Of a stretch of DNA of 5,042 nt, positions 1 to 4,912 are shown piece after piece. Under the pieces are notes generated by a model. The model made no database searches, was not told the DNA's origin, and worked only from the letters and a program-made list of their open reading frames with translations. The stretch's first letter is position 1. Every line of letters starts with the position of its first letter. Source of the stretch: Xanthobacteraceae bacterium (GTDB taxonomy: Bacteria; Pseudomonadota; Alphaproteobacteria; Rhizobiales; Xanthobacteraceae); assembly GCA_030043175.1 (NCBI GenBank), contig JASHYD010000727.1:1-5042 (forward strand), given 5' to 3'. The position numbers were made by a program, and so were the translations under genes.

Positions 1-108
1 ACCTTATTCTTCATGTCTTTGCCCTTCCTGACCTCCTACGATTCTTGATTCGGCCATTACTCATTTTTGACTCTCCCGCTCTACAAATGCTCCGGGAAAA
101 ACAAATGG

Positions 109-779
109 TCAGGGAAAAAACTCGATCGCTTGGCCGTGTAGGTGCGGAAATCGCACCGGGGTGCCCAGACATTTGCCGCTGCGGATGTCGAACGAGACAA
201 CCTCGTCTCGTGCAACGCAGTAGAGATGGCCATCAGGCCCAAAGCGCAGACCGCGGGGCCTGCGAAAATCAGCAAAGCCGGCGGCCGAGAAAATGCGAAC
301 GAGACGTCCGCTTCGAACATCGTATTCCCGCACTGATGTCACCGCATCGACTGCCCCGAACGGTTGTTCGCTCGACACAACGATGTTCCCGTTGGGCGCG
401 ATCGTCAGATCAAGAGGGCTGAGTTCCGGATCGCTAACCAGGCAGACCGGCAGCGTGCGATCGCTGGGATCAAACGCAACGATAGCGTTGTCGCCTACGC
501 CATTGGGACCGATCCCGGAAGCGAGAAAAAATATGCCTTCGTGACCGAACGCAAATCCGCGGGGAACGGCACGATGGTCGCTGGGAGGAAAAGTTCGCCT
601 ACAGCGTCAAGTTGTGACCGGAAGACCATGACAGTGCTCTTGCTGCGCGAGCTGACGTAGTAACGACCGTCCGGACCGAAAATCCCGCCACCAGGGTTCA
701 GTGCTTCGATCTGGCCAGTATCGCGCAGGTGCGGCTGAAACTGGAAAGCAAGCTCGGCAGCGTCACAAGTGCAACGCCA
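109..779 (-). pseudogene. Degenerate beta-propeller protein (SMP-30/NHL-repeat-like), 5'-truncated and frameshifted
   Basis: Two minus-strand frames join into one recognisable protein of about 220 residues. The upstream part (about 779 to 565) contains GGGIFGPDGRYYVSSRSKS. The downstream part (about 563 to 109) contains RGFAFGHEGIFFLASGIGPN, then LTIAPNGNIVVSS, then LRFGPDGHLYCVA, and ends in GQAIEFFP plus stop. The recurring G-x-D/N-G-x-(L/Y/I)-Y/V pattern marks successive propeller blades, as in SMP-30/gluconolactonase-like and NHL proteins, many of which are secreted or sugar-related. The frames join cleanly at the GGGG run 561-564 (CCCC on the coding strand): five C would restore one frame, reading PFP then RGFAF. 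Upstream, an in-frame stop lies at 780-782 and the open part has no ATG, GTG or TTG, so the N-terminal blades and any signal peptide are lost. Family members are usually about 300 residues or more. The C-terminus looks natural. The family call is by eye; substrate and exact subfamily are unknown. Confidence 0.75.
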
Positions 780-879
780 TCAAGCCCATCGAGGCGTCAA
801 GCCCGTCGAGCCCCTTACGATGCAGCGTGAGCGTTGACGCGCCGGCCATACGCAGTGGCGAGGGTGACGCGCTGCGCCG

Positions 880-1116
880 CTAGGATCGTCGCCTTCCACA
901 AAGACGCACCAGCAATCCTCGCAACCGGCGTACCGCAACAGCGGTGGGCCGACGAGCCAGGTTGCCGCCTGCAGAGCCGGCGCCAAAGCAGCGACCTAAA
1001 AGTCGGGCAATGCCGCTGCGGGTGCCCCAGAACCCCTCCATGGCAGCGGCCAGCATGATGAGAAACATGACGAACAAGACGAAGGCAATGAGGAGGTACT
1101 CTGGATCAGAAATCAT
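880..1116 (-). CDS. Small hypothetical membrane protein (78 aa)
   Basis: I do not recognise this protein. The ATG at 1116 opens with MISDPEYLL followed by a strongly hydrophobic stretch (about residues 8-26, IAFVLFVMFLIMLAAAM) that would span a membrane once. The rest, after EGFWGTRSG, is Arg-rich and Gly/Ala-rich and would lie in the cytoplasm under the positive-inside rule. The first 45 codons favour G or C in the third position, as expected of a real gene in a GC-rich genome. The last 30 residues (RRLRGLLVRLCGRRRS) look less natural, so the reading frame may have shifted near 960-1000 and the true C-terminus may differ. No strong Shine-Dalgarno precedes the ATG. The stop of another small minus-strand frame lies 26 bases upstream (1143), an operon-like spacing. 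Not expressed or a remnant are both possible. Confidence 0.4.
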   Translation of the reverse strand: MISDPEYLLIAFVLFVMFLIMLAAAMEGFWGTRSGIARLLGRCFGAGSAGGNLARRPTAVAVRRLRGLLVRLCGRRRS

Positions 1117-1142
1117 TGCGGCGATCCGGCGGACACTGGCCG

Positions 1143-1289
1143 TTATGTCTTTCCCTTGCGTCGAGCCGTTGCAAGTCTCACGCCAATGAGACCCTCACTG
1201 GCGGCAACCAGCGCGCCAATTGCTGGCATAGCGGCTGCGGCAGGCTGCTTGCTGCCGTCGGCCCGGACGGCCATATTGCCCATCGCCAT
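1143..1289 (-). CDS. Small hypothetical protein upstream of the membrane protein (48 aa)
   Basis: This frame is supported only by codon style and by its position 26 bases upstream of the small membrane protein on the same strand. From the ATG at 1289 it reads MAMGNMAVRADGSKQ, then an Ala-rich, mildly hydrophobic stretch (PAIGALVAASEGLIGV, about residues 22-37), and ends RLATARRKGKT. Third codon positions are mostly G or C between 1300 and 1150. The frame stays open upstream to 1454, but that part (RQISAASNVGSIRL and onwards) reads less like protein, so the shorter start is preferred. A second ATG at 1283 is equally possible. I do not recognise a family. It may be a tail fragment of a larger lost gene. 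Confidence 0.28.
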   Translation of the reverse strand: MAMGNMAVRADGSKQPAAAAMPAIGALVAASEGLIGVRLATARRKGKT

Positions 1290-1675
1290 GCCCCGGAACA
1301 CCACTGCTGCGGCCGGTGTTGGACTCGTGCATGAGGTGTCCCTGCGCGTCTTACCCCATGCGGGCTCTGCCTCCTTGTCGAGCGTCACTCCAAAGGGGCC
1401 GGGGCTCCTCAGCCGGATTGAACCTACATTACTTGCAGCCGATATTTGCCGCATGGGCCAAGAAATCGGAACCGCTCAGTGGGCTGCCGGTGGCAGCAGC
1501 TCGCGCCGCCGCTCGGCCGCTGGATGGGCTTGCCAGGCGCGGCCGGCCGAGCTTCGGGGCTTGTTTTGAAGGTGATCAGCCGATCGGGCGGCGCCGTCAA
1601 TCGGGCGGCAGGCACTCGCGCCTTGGGGATTTGCACGGTGCGACGAATTTAATCTTGCGGCCGCAAATTTGTGGC
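1290..1675. other. Stretch without a supportable gene
   Basis: Long open frames cross this stretch on both strands, but none shows a protein-like composition over its length; they look like by-products of high GC. It holds a tandem near-repeat (ATCGGGCGGC at 1583-1592 and 1600-1609) and, just upstream of the next gene, a 12-bp palindrome in a short AT-rich patch. No promoter, RNA gene or terminator could be recognised. Confidence 0.5.
1655..1666. repeat. 12-bp perfect palindrome TTGCGGCCGCAA
   Basis: The sequence TTGCGGCCGCAA is its own reverse complement. It is flanked by AT-rich bases (GAATTTAATC to the left, ATTTG to the right), so near-symmetry extends a little further. It ends 9 bases before the ATG of the small plus-strand gene at 1676, where an operator could lie. 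It could equally be chance in GC-rich DNA; no known binding motif is claimed. Confidence 0.3.
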
Positions 1676-1909
1676 ATGGCTGATTTGGGGCTATGCCGAT
1701 TGGTTCATTCATGCGACCTAGCTGCATTCGACTCTGAAGCAGCGATGAGCGAAGCTTTGGACGCGGTCTTTGAAGAACTTCGACACGCCGGGCCGCCTGA
1801 GATGGTGCGCGAAATCATCGCCATGCGAATTATTACAGCGATAAGACTTGGCGAGCGTGATCCGGCTCGCTTGCTGGAAGCTGCGCTTCGCAGACCACGC
1901 GAATCATAA
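1676..1909 (+). CDS. Small conserved-type hypothetical protein with GERDP motif (77 aa)
   Basis: The protein has a short N-terminal part, MADLGLCRLVHSCD, then AFDSEAAMSEALDAVFEELR, a predicted helical middle part, and AMRIITAIRLGERDPARLLE near the C-terminus. Small hypothetical proteins with the layout (A)FDPE...L..V.DE.W... then A.RIL..A..GERDP.RL..AAL are frequent in Bradyrhizobium and relatives, and this one matches that pattern by eye. Their function is unknown. The ATG at 1676 is chosen because the family-like part begins at AAFDSE, upstream of the ATG at 1745, which would give a 54-residue protein. No clear Shine-Dalgarno precedes either, although GAAG lies before 1745. The frame is open back to 1316, but that extension does not look like protein. 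It converges on the minus-strand gene ending at 1932, 23 bases away. It may be a regulator or a structural small protein; nothing here decides. Confidence 0.6.
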   Translation: MADLGLCRLVHSCDLAAFDSEAAMSEALDAVFEELRHAGPPEMVREIIAMRIITAIRLGERDPARLLEAALRRPRES

Positions 1910-1931
1910 AAAGCCCGCGCATGCGCTGCAG
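1908..1931 (-). terminator. Possible weak intrinsic terminator of the minus-strand gene
   Basis: On the minus strand the sequence immediately after the stop at 1932-1934 contains GCGCATGCGCGGGCTTTTT, a GC-rich self-complementary patch followed by five T. The position is right for a terminator, but the stem is poor: GCGC/GCGC with almost no loop. The GCGCGGGCTTTTT part recurs as the 3' arm of the better hairpin at 2299-2326. Confidence 0.3.
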
Positions 1932-2201
1932 CTACTCATGTAGCTTGCTGCTATCACCAGCCGCTCGATATTCAGGTGTCAACTCCCCATCCGTCGTAAG
2001 GATTCCCTCCGCTATAAGGAGAGCGCGGGCTTCCTCTGCCGAATCAGTGCGCGGGGGCAACGTTTCAAGCGCGAAGCAGATGAAGGCGTCCAATTGGTGC
2101 TCTGACACTTCGCCACTCTTTACCTCCCTCCGAGCATATCCTCTGGCAATGGCCCGCCCCCTGCGCCGCCATCGCGCGATAGCCCAGAAGGCTTGGATCA
2201 T
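1932..2201 (-). CDS. Small hypothetical protein (89 aa)
   Basis: From the ATG at 2201 the protein begins MIQAFWAIARWRRRGRAIAR, a short aromatic and hydrophobic stretch followed by an Arg-rich segment that could be an amphipathic or membrane-surface helix. The second half is acidic and helical: EHQLDAFICFALETLPPRTD, then EEARALLIAEGILTTDGELT, then PEYR and a short tail. The last part reads like a small winged or helix-turn domain ending in a GxLT-type turn, but I cannot name a family. The same frame is open upstream to a TTG at 2231, which would add ten residues (MAIFSKPVAG). The ATG is preferred, with only a weak purine-rich site (CCGGA) before it. Composition is protein-like throughout with no internal break. 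It converges with the GERDP gene. A toxin-antitoxin or regulator role cannot be supported from sequence alone. Confidence 0.5.
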   Translation of the reverse strand: MIQAFWAIARWRRRGRAIARGYARREVKSGEVSEHQLDAFICFALETLPPRTDSAEEARALLIAEGILTTDGELTPEYRAAGDSSKLHE

Positions 2202-2298
2202 TCCGGCGACAGGTTTGCTGAAGATGGCCAAGCGCGAGAACCGGCTGCAATCGATAGCGAGGAAAAGGCCCTTCTCGCCCTGGCATTGGCGCAGAGTG

Positions 2299-2326
2299 AA
2301 AAAAGCCCGCGCCAGTGGGGGCGGAC
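2299..2326 (-). terminator. Intrinsic terminator-like hairpin on the minus strand
   Basis: Read on the minus strand, GTCCGC (2326-2321), a 10-base loop, and GCGGGC (2310-2305) form a six-pair stem with one U-G pair, followed directly by six T (2304-2299). This would stop transcripts coming from the minus-strand remnants at 2664-3463 before they enter the small gene at 2201. The stem is short, so efficiency is uncertain. The 13-base string AAAAAGCCCGCGC here (2300-2312) also occurs at 1908-1920. Confidence 0.45.
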
Positions 2327-2342
2327 GCGAGCGAGAGTTGTA

Positions 2343-2421
2343 GTTTGACCATCCAGATACGGTTCAACTCTCACCACGCCCAGTGGGTGATGTTCAACTT
2401 ACCATCGGTTAATGTTCGAGG
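2343..2421. repeat. Degenerate GTTCAACT-type repeats, possible IS end remnant
   Basis: Related motifs recur in the same orientation: GTTTGACCATC (2343-2353), GTTCAACTCTCACCAC (2362-2377), GTTCAACTTACCATC (2392-2406) and a weaker GTTCGAGG (2414-2421). The two best copies are exactly 30 bases apart. In addition GAGAGTTG (2333-2340) and CAACTCTC (2365-2372) form an 8-bp inverted repeat. Several spaced copies of one motif near an end are known for IS21-family elements, whose ends carry multiple terminal repeats for the transposase, and the wording here reminds me of such ends. No transposase gene is in the window and the assignment is unproven. Spaced operator sites are the alternative. Confidence 0.3.
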
Positions 2422-2533
2422 CAGCCCCGACCCGCTGATAAAATTTGGGCAGCAAGCCGGGGCCGGGCGCACGGCCGTTCAATGGGTGTGTGGCAGTGGC
2501 GCGAACGCTACCCTAACGGCAGGGCGGGTTCCC

Positions 2534-2555
2534 TTGTGTGAGGTAGCTCACACAA
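2534..2555. promoter_or_regulatory. Perfect inverted repeat TTGTGTGAG-N4-CTCACACAA, operator-like
   Basis: The two 9-base arms match exactly around a GTAG centre. The inner part fits the CRP/FNR-superfamily pattern TGTGA-N6-TCACA without mismatch (2537-2552) and also the NifA upstream activator pattern TGT-N10-ACA (2537-2552). No good sigma-54 promoter (TGGCAC-N5-TTGC type) was found at a sensible distance on either strand, so a NifA role is unsupported. It may instead be the central hairpin of an RNA. A role as a DNA operator would need a target promoter, which I could not identify. Confidence 0.4.
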
Positions 2556-2637
2556 CGCGGGAGGCGGGACGGGCGATGGTGCGGCTTGCGCCGGCAACGA
2601 GGAGGCCGCGAGAGGGGCAAGGCCAACGATAGAGGGA

Positions 2638-2667
2638 GGGGCCGGTCCAGCGCCGGCCCCTTTTTAT
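2638..2667 (+). terminator. Strong rho-independent terminator
   Basis: GGGGCCGG (2638-2645), loop TCCAGCG, CCGGCCCC (2653-2660), then five T (2661-2665) followed by ATT. The stem is eight perfect G-C pairs and the T-tract is on the plus strand only, so the direction is clear. No supportable protein gene precedes it on this strand within the preceding 700 bases, which makes it an orphan. Confidence 0.88.
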
Positions 2668-2881
2668 TGCCCCGGCGGTCCAATAGGTAGGCGTGAAGAT
2701 AACCGCTCAGCGGAGTAGCACTGACGTCGACAACTTCTCCACGGTTGTTGATGCCCCTTCCAAAATCAACAAGCACCTCATTATGTGAGCCGAAATAAGT
2801 TCGAGCCGCACCAAGCGCACCGGCAGCTACACTTACTATTGACGCTTGTTTTGCTGCGCGTTGGTTGCCCCTGCAAACGGC
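2664..2881 (-). pseudogene. Unassigned coding remnant in a third frame
   Basis: This frame is open from an upstream stop (2882-2884) and carries natural-looking protein: QASIVSVAAGALGAARTYFG, then SHNEVLVDFGRGINNRGEVV, then DVSATPLSGYLHAYLLDRRG. It has balanced hydrophobic, Gly and acidic residues and T-rich third positions, unlike the GC-rich frames to the left. The only start is a GTG at 2776, in the middle of the good stretch, so the N-terminus is missing or lies in another frame. Downstream the frame runs on through the terminator to 2513 with an Arg- and Pro-rich tail that does not look real. It overlaps the 3' end of the preceding minus-strand remnant in another frame, which suggests an indel near 2845-2880 split one gene. 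I do not recognise the family. Confidence 0.35.
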
Positions 2882-3156
2882 TTACATTTGGCTATGCTAC
2901 CCTGTACTAAAGCGATCTGCTTGTCGTGTCCGCCCACACCGTCTTTGATTCTGCCTTCGATCGTAGCGATAAGGCCCGGAATTTCTTTATCAGTCCATGT
3001 TACGCGCTTTGCTGTTTCCACATCTGCCTGACCACCAGAGAAAGCAATCTTCTGCTGTTGTCTTGCCGTGAGACAAGCTTCCCACCTTGGCAACATACCT
3101 GCAACGTTGTCCCTGGTACACGCCTCAACTCCATCGCAGGTCTGTTCGGTATGCAC
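2836..3156 (-). pseudogene. Cys-containing hypothetical protein or 3' part of a frameshifted gene
   Basis: The frame reads TCDGVEACTRDNVAGMLPRW, EACLTARQQQKIAFSGGQAD, then KRVTWTDKEIPGLIATIEGR, and ends AKCKPFAGATNAQQNKRQ. Four cysteines and many charged residues suggest a soluble, possibly exported domain with disulfides. It follows the remnant at 3125-3463 in a different frame and overlaps its end. Either an indel near 3130-3180 broke one gene, or this is a separate small protein starting at the GTG 3156. An upstream TTG at 3228 gives an unlikely N-terminus. There is no signal peptide at any possible start, which favours the broken-gene reading. The family is not recognised. Confidence 0.4.
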
Positions 3157-3463
3157 GTCTGCGTGCTGGCAGCGTAACAGGCTTGCCGAGGTTGTTGCCA
3201 GCAACCGTCGTGCCCTCGATCCGAGCAACGCAGTCCTGAAGCGCGGGAATGATTTTGGAGGTGTCGGTTAGCGTGAATTGGAATAGTTCACCCTTGGCCA
3301 TGGCTTGCACGCCAGCCGAACGTTTGAACCTCTCAATGAGATCCGCCTTGGAGGGCATCAGCACGGAGACCAGTTTATCACTCAGCGCTTTGCCAAACAG
3401 GTGGTATTGCTGTTGTCCGTCAAAGGTGAAATCGACCGGGAATGATTCGCCGGGAGTCATCTT
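3125..3463 (-). pseudogene. 5'-truncated hypothetical protein, probably periplasmic, cut by rearrangement
   Basis: The frame contains KKMTPGESFPVDFTFDGQQQ, YHLFGKALSDKLVSVLMPSK, FKRSAGVQAMAKGELFQFTL, then TDTSKIIPALQDCVARIEG. This resembles a domain in rhizobial secreted hypotheticals that has a G-E-x-x-P-V-x-x-T-F-D-G strand followed by F-x-L-x-x-(T/S)-x-x-x-I-x-A-L-x-x-C-V near its end. In those, an N-terminal signal peptide and another segment come first. Here both are missing, because at about 3463-3471 the DNA changes to a tctC-like gene on the other strand. The frame nominally continues to 3577, but that part is the antisense of the tctC remnant. After VARIEG the protein quality fades and the frame stops at 3125, while a different frame takes over (2836-3156). 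Function is unknown; the family resemblance is from memory. Confidence 0.5.
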
Positions 3464-3470
3464 CTTCACA

Positions 3471-4061
3471 AAGAAAGCCTTGCCAGCGAAGAATCTCAAG
3501 GAATTGATAGCTTGGCTAAAGGCGAACCCCGACAAGGCATTGCAGGGAACGCCGGGCGCTGGAAGCTCACCGCACATTGCCGGTGTCTTTTTTCAGAAGG
3601 CGACCGGCACGCGCTTTCAGTTTGTATCCTATCGCGGCCTTGGTCCCGCTATGCAGGATCTGTTGTCTGGACAAATCGACATGATGATCGACAGCCCGCC
3701 CAATTCGCTGCCGCAGGTGCGTGCCGGAAACATCAACGTTCATGCCGTAACAGCAAGGAGCCGTTTGGCCGCGGCCCCCGAAGTTCCGACCGTGGACGAG
3801 GCTGGACTTCCAGGGCTGTACATTTCGGTCTGGCATGCCCTGTTTGTACCCAAAGGTACGCCGAAGGCTGTTGTCAGCAAGCTCAATGCCACAGCCGTCG
3901 AAGCTTTGGCCGATCCAGCCGTGCAAAGGCGGCTTGCCGATCTGGCGCAGGAGATTCCGCCGCGCGGCCAGCAGACACCGGAAGCGCTCGGCGCATTTCA
4001 AAAAGCTGAGATTGAAAAGTGGTGGCCCATTGTTAAGGCGGCAAACATCAAGGCGGAGTGA
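3471..4061 (+). pseudogene. TctC/Bug-family tripartite tricarboxylate transporter substrate-binding protein, 5'-truncated
   Basis: About 196 residues of a Bug/TctC protein remain, from KKALPAKNLKELIAWLKANP to the natural end WWPIVKAANIKAE. Family landmarks are all in place: GTPGAGSSPHIAGVFFQKAT (about 3546-3605), VSYRGLGPAMQDLLSGQIDM (about 3624-3683; the family has PYKG..PA..DLLGGQVD), APEVPTVDEAGLPG (about 3774-3815), and FVPKGTPKAVVSKLNA (about 3846-3893). Intact members have about 320-330 residues with a signal peptide and act in the periplasm, binding carboxylates or related ligands for the TctAB membrane pair or for signalling. The first third, including the signal peptide and half of the ligand cleft, is missing. 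The reading frame happens to stay open to an ATG at 3249, but those bases belong to the opposite-strand remnant, so that longer reading would be a chimera. No tctA or tctB lies nearby. No disabling mutation is seen inside the remaining part, which suggests recent truncation. Confidence 0.92.
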
Positions 4062-4329
4062 AAGCATCAACACCGCCAATGTCGGCTATGGTCGGGTAGG
4101 GGCGAGGTGCCGATCGGGCTTCGAATGATGCCGACGGTTGGGATAGAGATTGAGCGTGCCCCGCTGTAGGTGAGGGGTTTTCCGGTACTGCTCTTTCGAT
4201 TGCAGGTCGGGTTCACAGTCTCACCATGGCGACGTCACTTTCAGACCAAGCCGCAGGCCGCACCGTTGCCCATCTATCGGTCCGGTCCTCCTACATGACC
4301 TGACGTTCTGCACCTTGCGTTCGTCCTGG
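4062..4329. other. Stretch without a supportable gene
   Basis: Nothing could be recognised after the tctC-like stop. There is no clear terminator hairpin, no T-tract and no protein-like frame. Short frames on both strands here have the Arg/Ser/Pro-rich composition typical of non-coding GC-rich DNA. Confidence 0.5.
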
Positions 4330-4560
4330 TCACCGTGGGCTGCCCGTCGGCAACTGCTTCCCACGGAAGCGCTTGGCAAAGACGTCCGCGTCTTCCGGCT
4401 TGGCAAAGCAGAACACCACGAATTCGCTGTCATCGCGGCGCAGGGGTTCGTGAACTGCGCCGCCGATTCTTACTACTTGAGGCCCCGCACCTTTTCGGCC
4501 GGGAGCGCCACTTGATGCGGCCATTGCGCTTGAGATCGGTGGCGGATGATTTCGCCTCAT
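4330..4560 (-). pseudogene. C-terminal part of a small hypothetical protein
   Basis: The supportable part is residues about 38-70, HEPLRRDDSEFVVFCF, then AKPEDADVFAKRFRG and KQLPTGSPR. It resembles small rhizobial hypotheticals ending in a strand plus helix of the type (F/Y)VVF.FA...DAE.FA.RFGGE. The first 35 residues from the ATG at 4560 (RRNHPPPISSAMAASSGAPG and so on) are low-complexity and do not match that style. In the neighbouring frame the same bases give DLKRNGRIKWRSRPKRCG, which looks more natural, so a frameshift near 4470-4490 is likely and the gene was probably longer upstream. No Shine-Dalgarno is visible. Function unknown. Confidence 0.42.
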
Positions 4561-4790
4561 CGCCGCACCGCCATCGGCTTCGTTGCTGGCCGGTTGAACT
4601 GTTCGGCCTTCTCAATTGCCTCGCGTTCGTCGGGGCGGCAACTCCAGGCAATGCACGCCGAGTTAGGAGACGACGCCTGAGTTTCTGGAGGAATGCGAGC
4701 CAGGCCGCCAGCTCAGACTTTCAGTAATTACCAGACCTAATTGAAACATCGGTGTTGTCGGGCTGAGAGGCCCGCATCAACTGTTGGCCA
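4561..4790. other. Stretch without a supportable gene
   Basis: No gene is supported, apart from possible frameshifted upstream codons of the small protein ending at 4330. A weak hairpin CGGGC (4759-4763) with GCCCG (4770-4774) lacks a T-tract and is not called a terminator. Confidence 0.4.
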
Positions 4791-4912
4791 TTAAGCGTGA
4801 ACCCGATCCTCAATTCGAACGGCTGGATCGACCAGCGTGGGCGAATCAACTGAGGAGGCGGCGCGACGTTCGCAAAATCGAACGACCTTCAGCCGCGGGC
4901 GCGGAATCAACT
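4776..4912. repeat. Three spaced copies of ATCAACTG
   Basis: ATCAACTG occurs at 4776-4783, 4845-4852 and 4905-4912, all on the plus strand. The last two share a wider match, GCG(G)AATCAACTGA. The spacings of 69 and 60 bases are not equal. This may be chance or part of a degenerate repeat; no function is claimed. Confidence 0.25.

Larger units (their letters stand above)
2422..2668 (+). ncRNA. Candidate structured RNA ending at a strong terminator
   Basis: No convincing protein is encoded here, yet the stretch ends in an excellent plus-strand terminator, so a transcript is implied. Potential stems, in order, are: GCCCCG (2424-2429) with CGGGGC (2458-2463), enclosing GCTG (2434-2437) with CAGC (2450-2453); GGCCG (2461-2465) with CGGCC (2472-2476), which competes with the first; CCCT (2511-2514) with AGGG (2521-2524); a perfect nine-pair hairpin at 2534-2555 with loop GTAG; GCGGC (2581-2585) with GCCGC (2605-2609), enclosing TTGC/GCAA (2586-2589, 2594-2597) around a GCCG loop and leaving AGGAGG partly unpaired; then the terminator. 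Short stems arise easily in GC-rich DNA, so only the 9-bp hairpin and the terminator carry weight. No promoter was recognised and no known RNA class fits. A plus-strand frame ending at 2632, six bases before the terminator stem, is the competing explanation, but its sequence is poorly protein-like. Confidence 0.25.

Noticed and set aside
45..422. Plus-strand open frame of 125 codons at the left end
   Set aside because: Arg/Ser/Cys-rich, no family resemblance, and it is the antisense of the beta-propeller remnant, which has clear repeat motifs.
1316..1675. Long upstream extension of the GERDP gene frame (start near 1316, 197 codons in all)
   Set aside because: The extension has no protein-like composition; family-like sequence begins only at AAFDSE, so the start at 1676 is preferred.
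2065..2367. Minus-strand frame of 100 codons overlapping the small gene at 1932-2201
   Set aside because: Unnatural composition; it is a shadow of the better frame with the helical acidic C-terminal half.
2315..2632. Plus-strand frame of 105 codons ending just before the terminator
   Set aside because: Its position is attractive, but the sequence (PLIKFGQQAGAGRTAVQWV and an Arg-rich tail) has no recognisable domain, codon use is mixed, and the better protein of this region is on the minus strand to the right. Kept only as an alternative to the RNA idea.
2422..2668. Known RNA classes: tmRNA, RNase P RNA, SRP RNA, cobalamin riboswitch, group II intron domain V
   Set aside because: None of their signature conserved strings could be found on either strand; only generic stems are present.
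2836..2881. Programmed -1 frameshift linking two minus-strand frames at CAGCAAAACAAG
   Set aside because: The A-run is short and does not form an X-XXY-YYZ heptamer in the zero frame, and there is no plausible start upstream. Decay is simpler.
3512..4079. Long open frames on both strands over the tctC-like remnant
   Set aside because: They are out-of-frame or antisense readings of a clear TctC/Bug sequence.
4221..4433. Minus-strand frame of 70 codons
   Set aside because: Ser/Arg-rich and without family signal; it overlaps the more convincing FVVFCFAKPEDA fragment in another frame.
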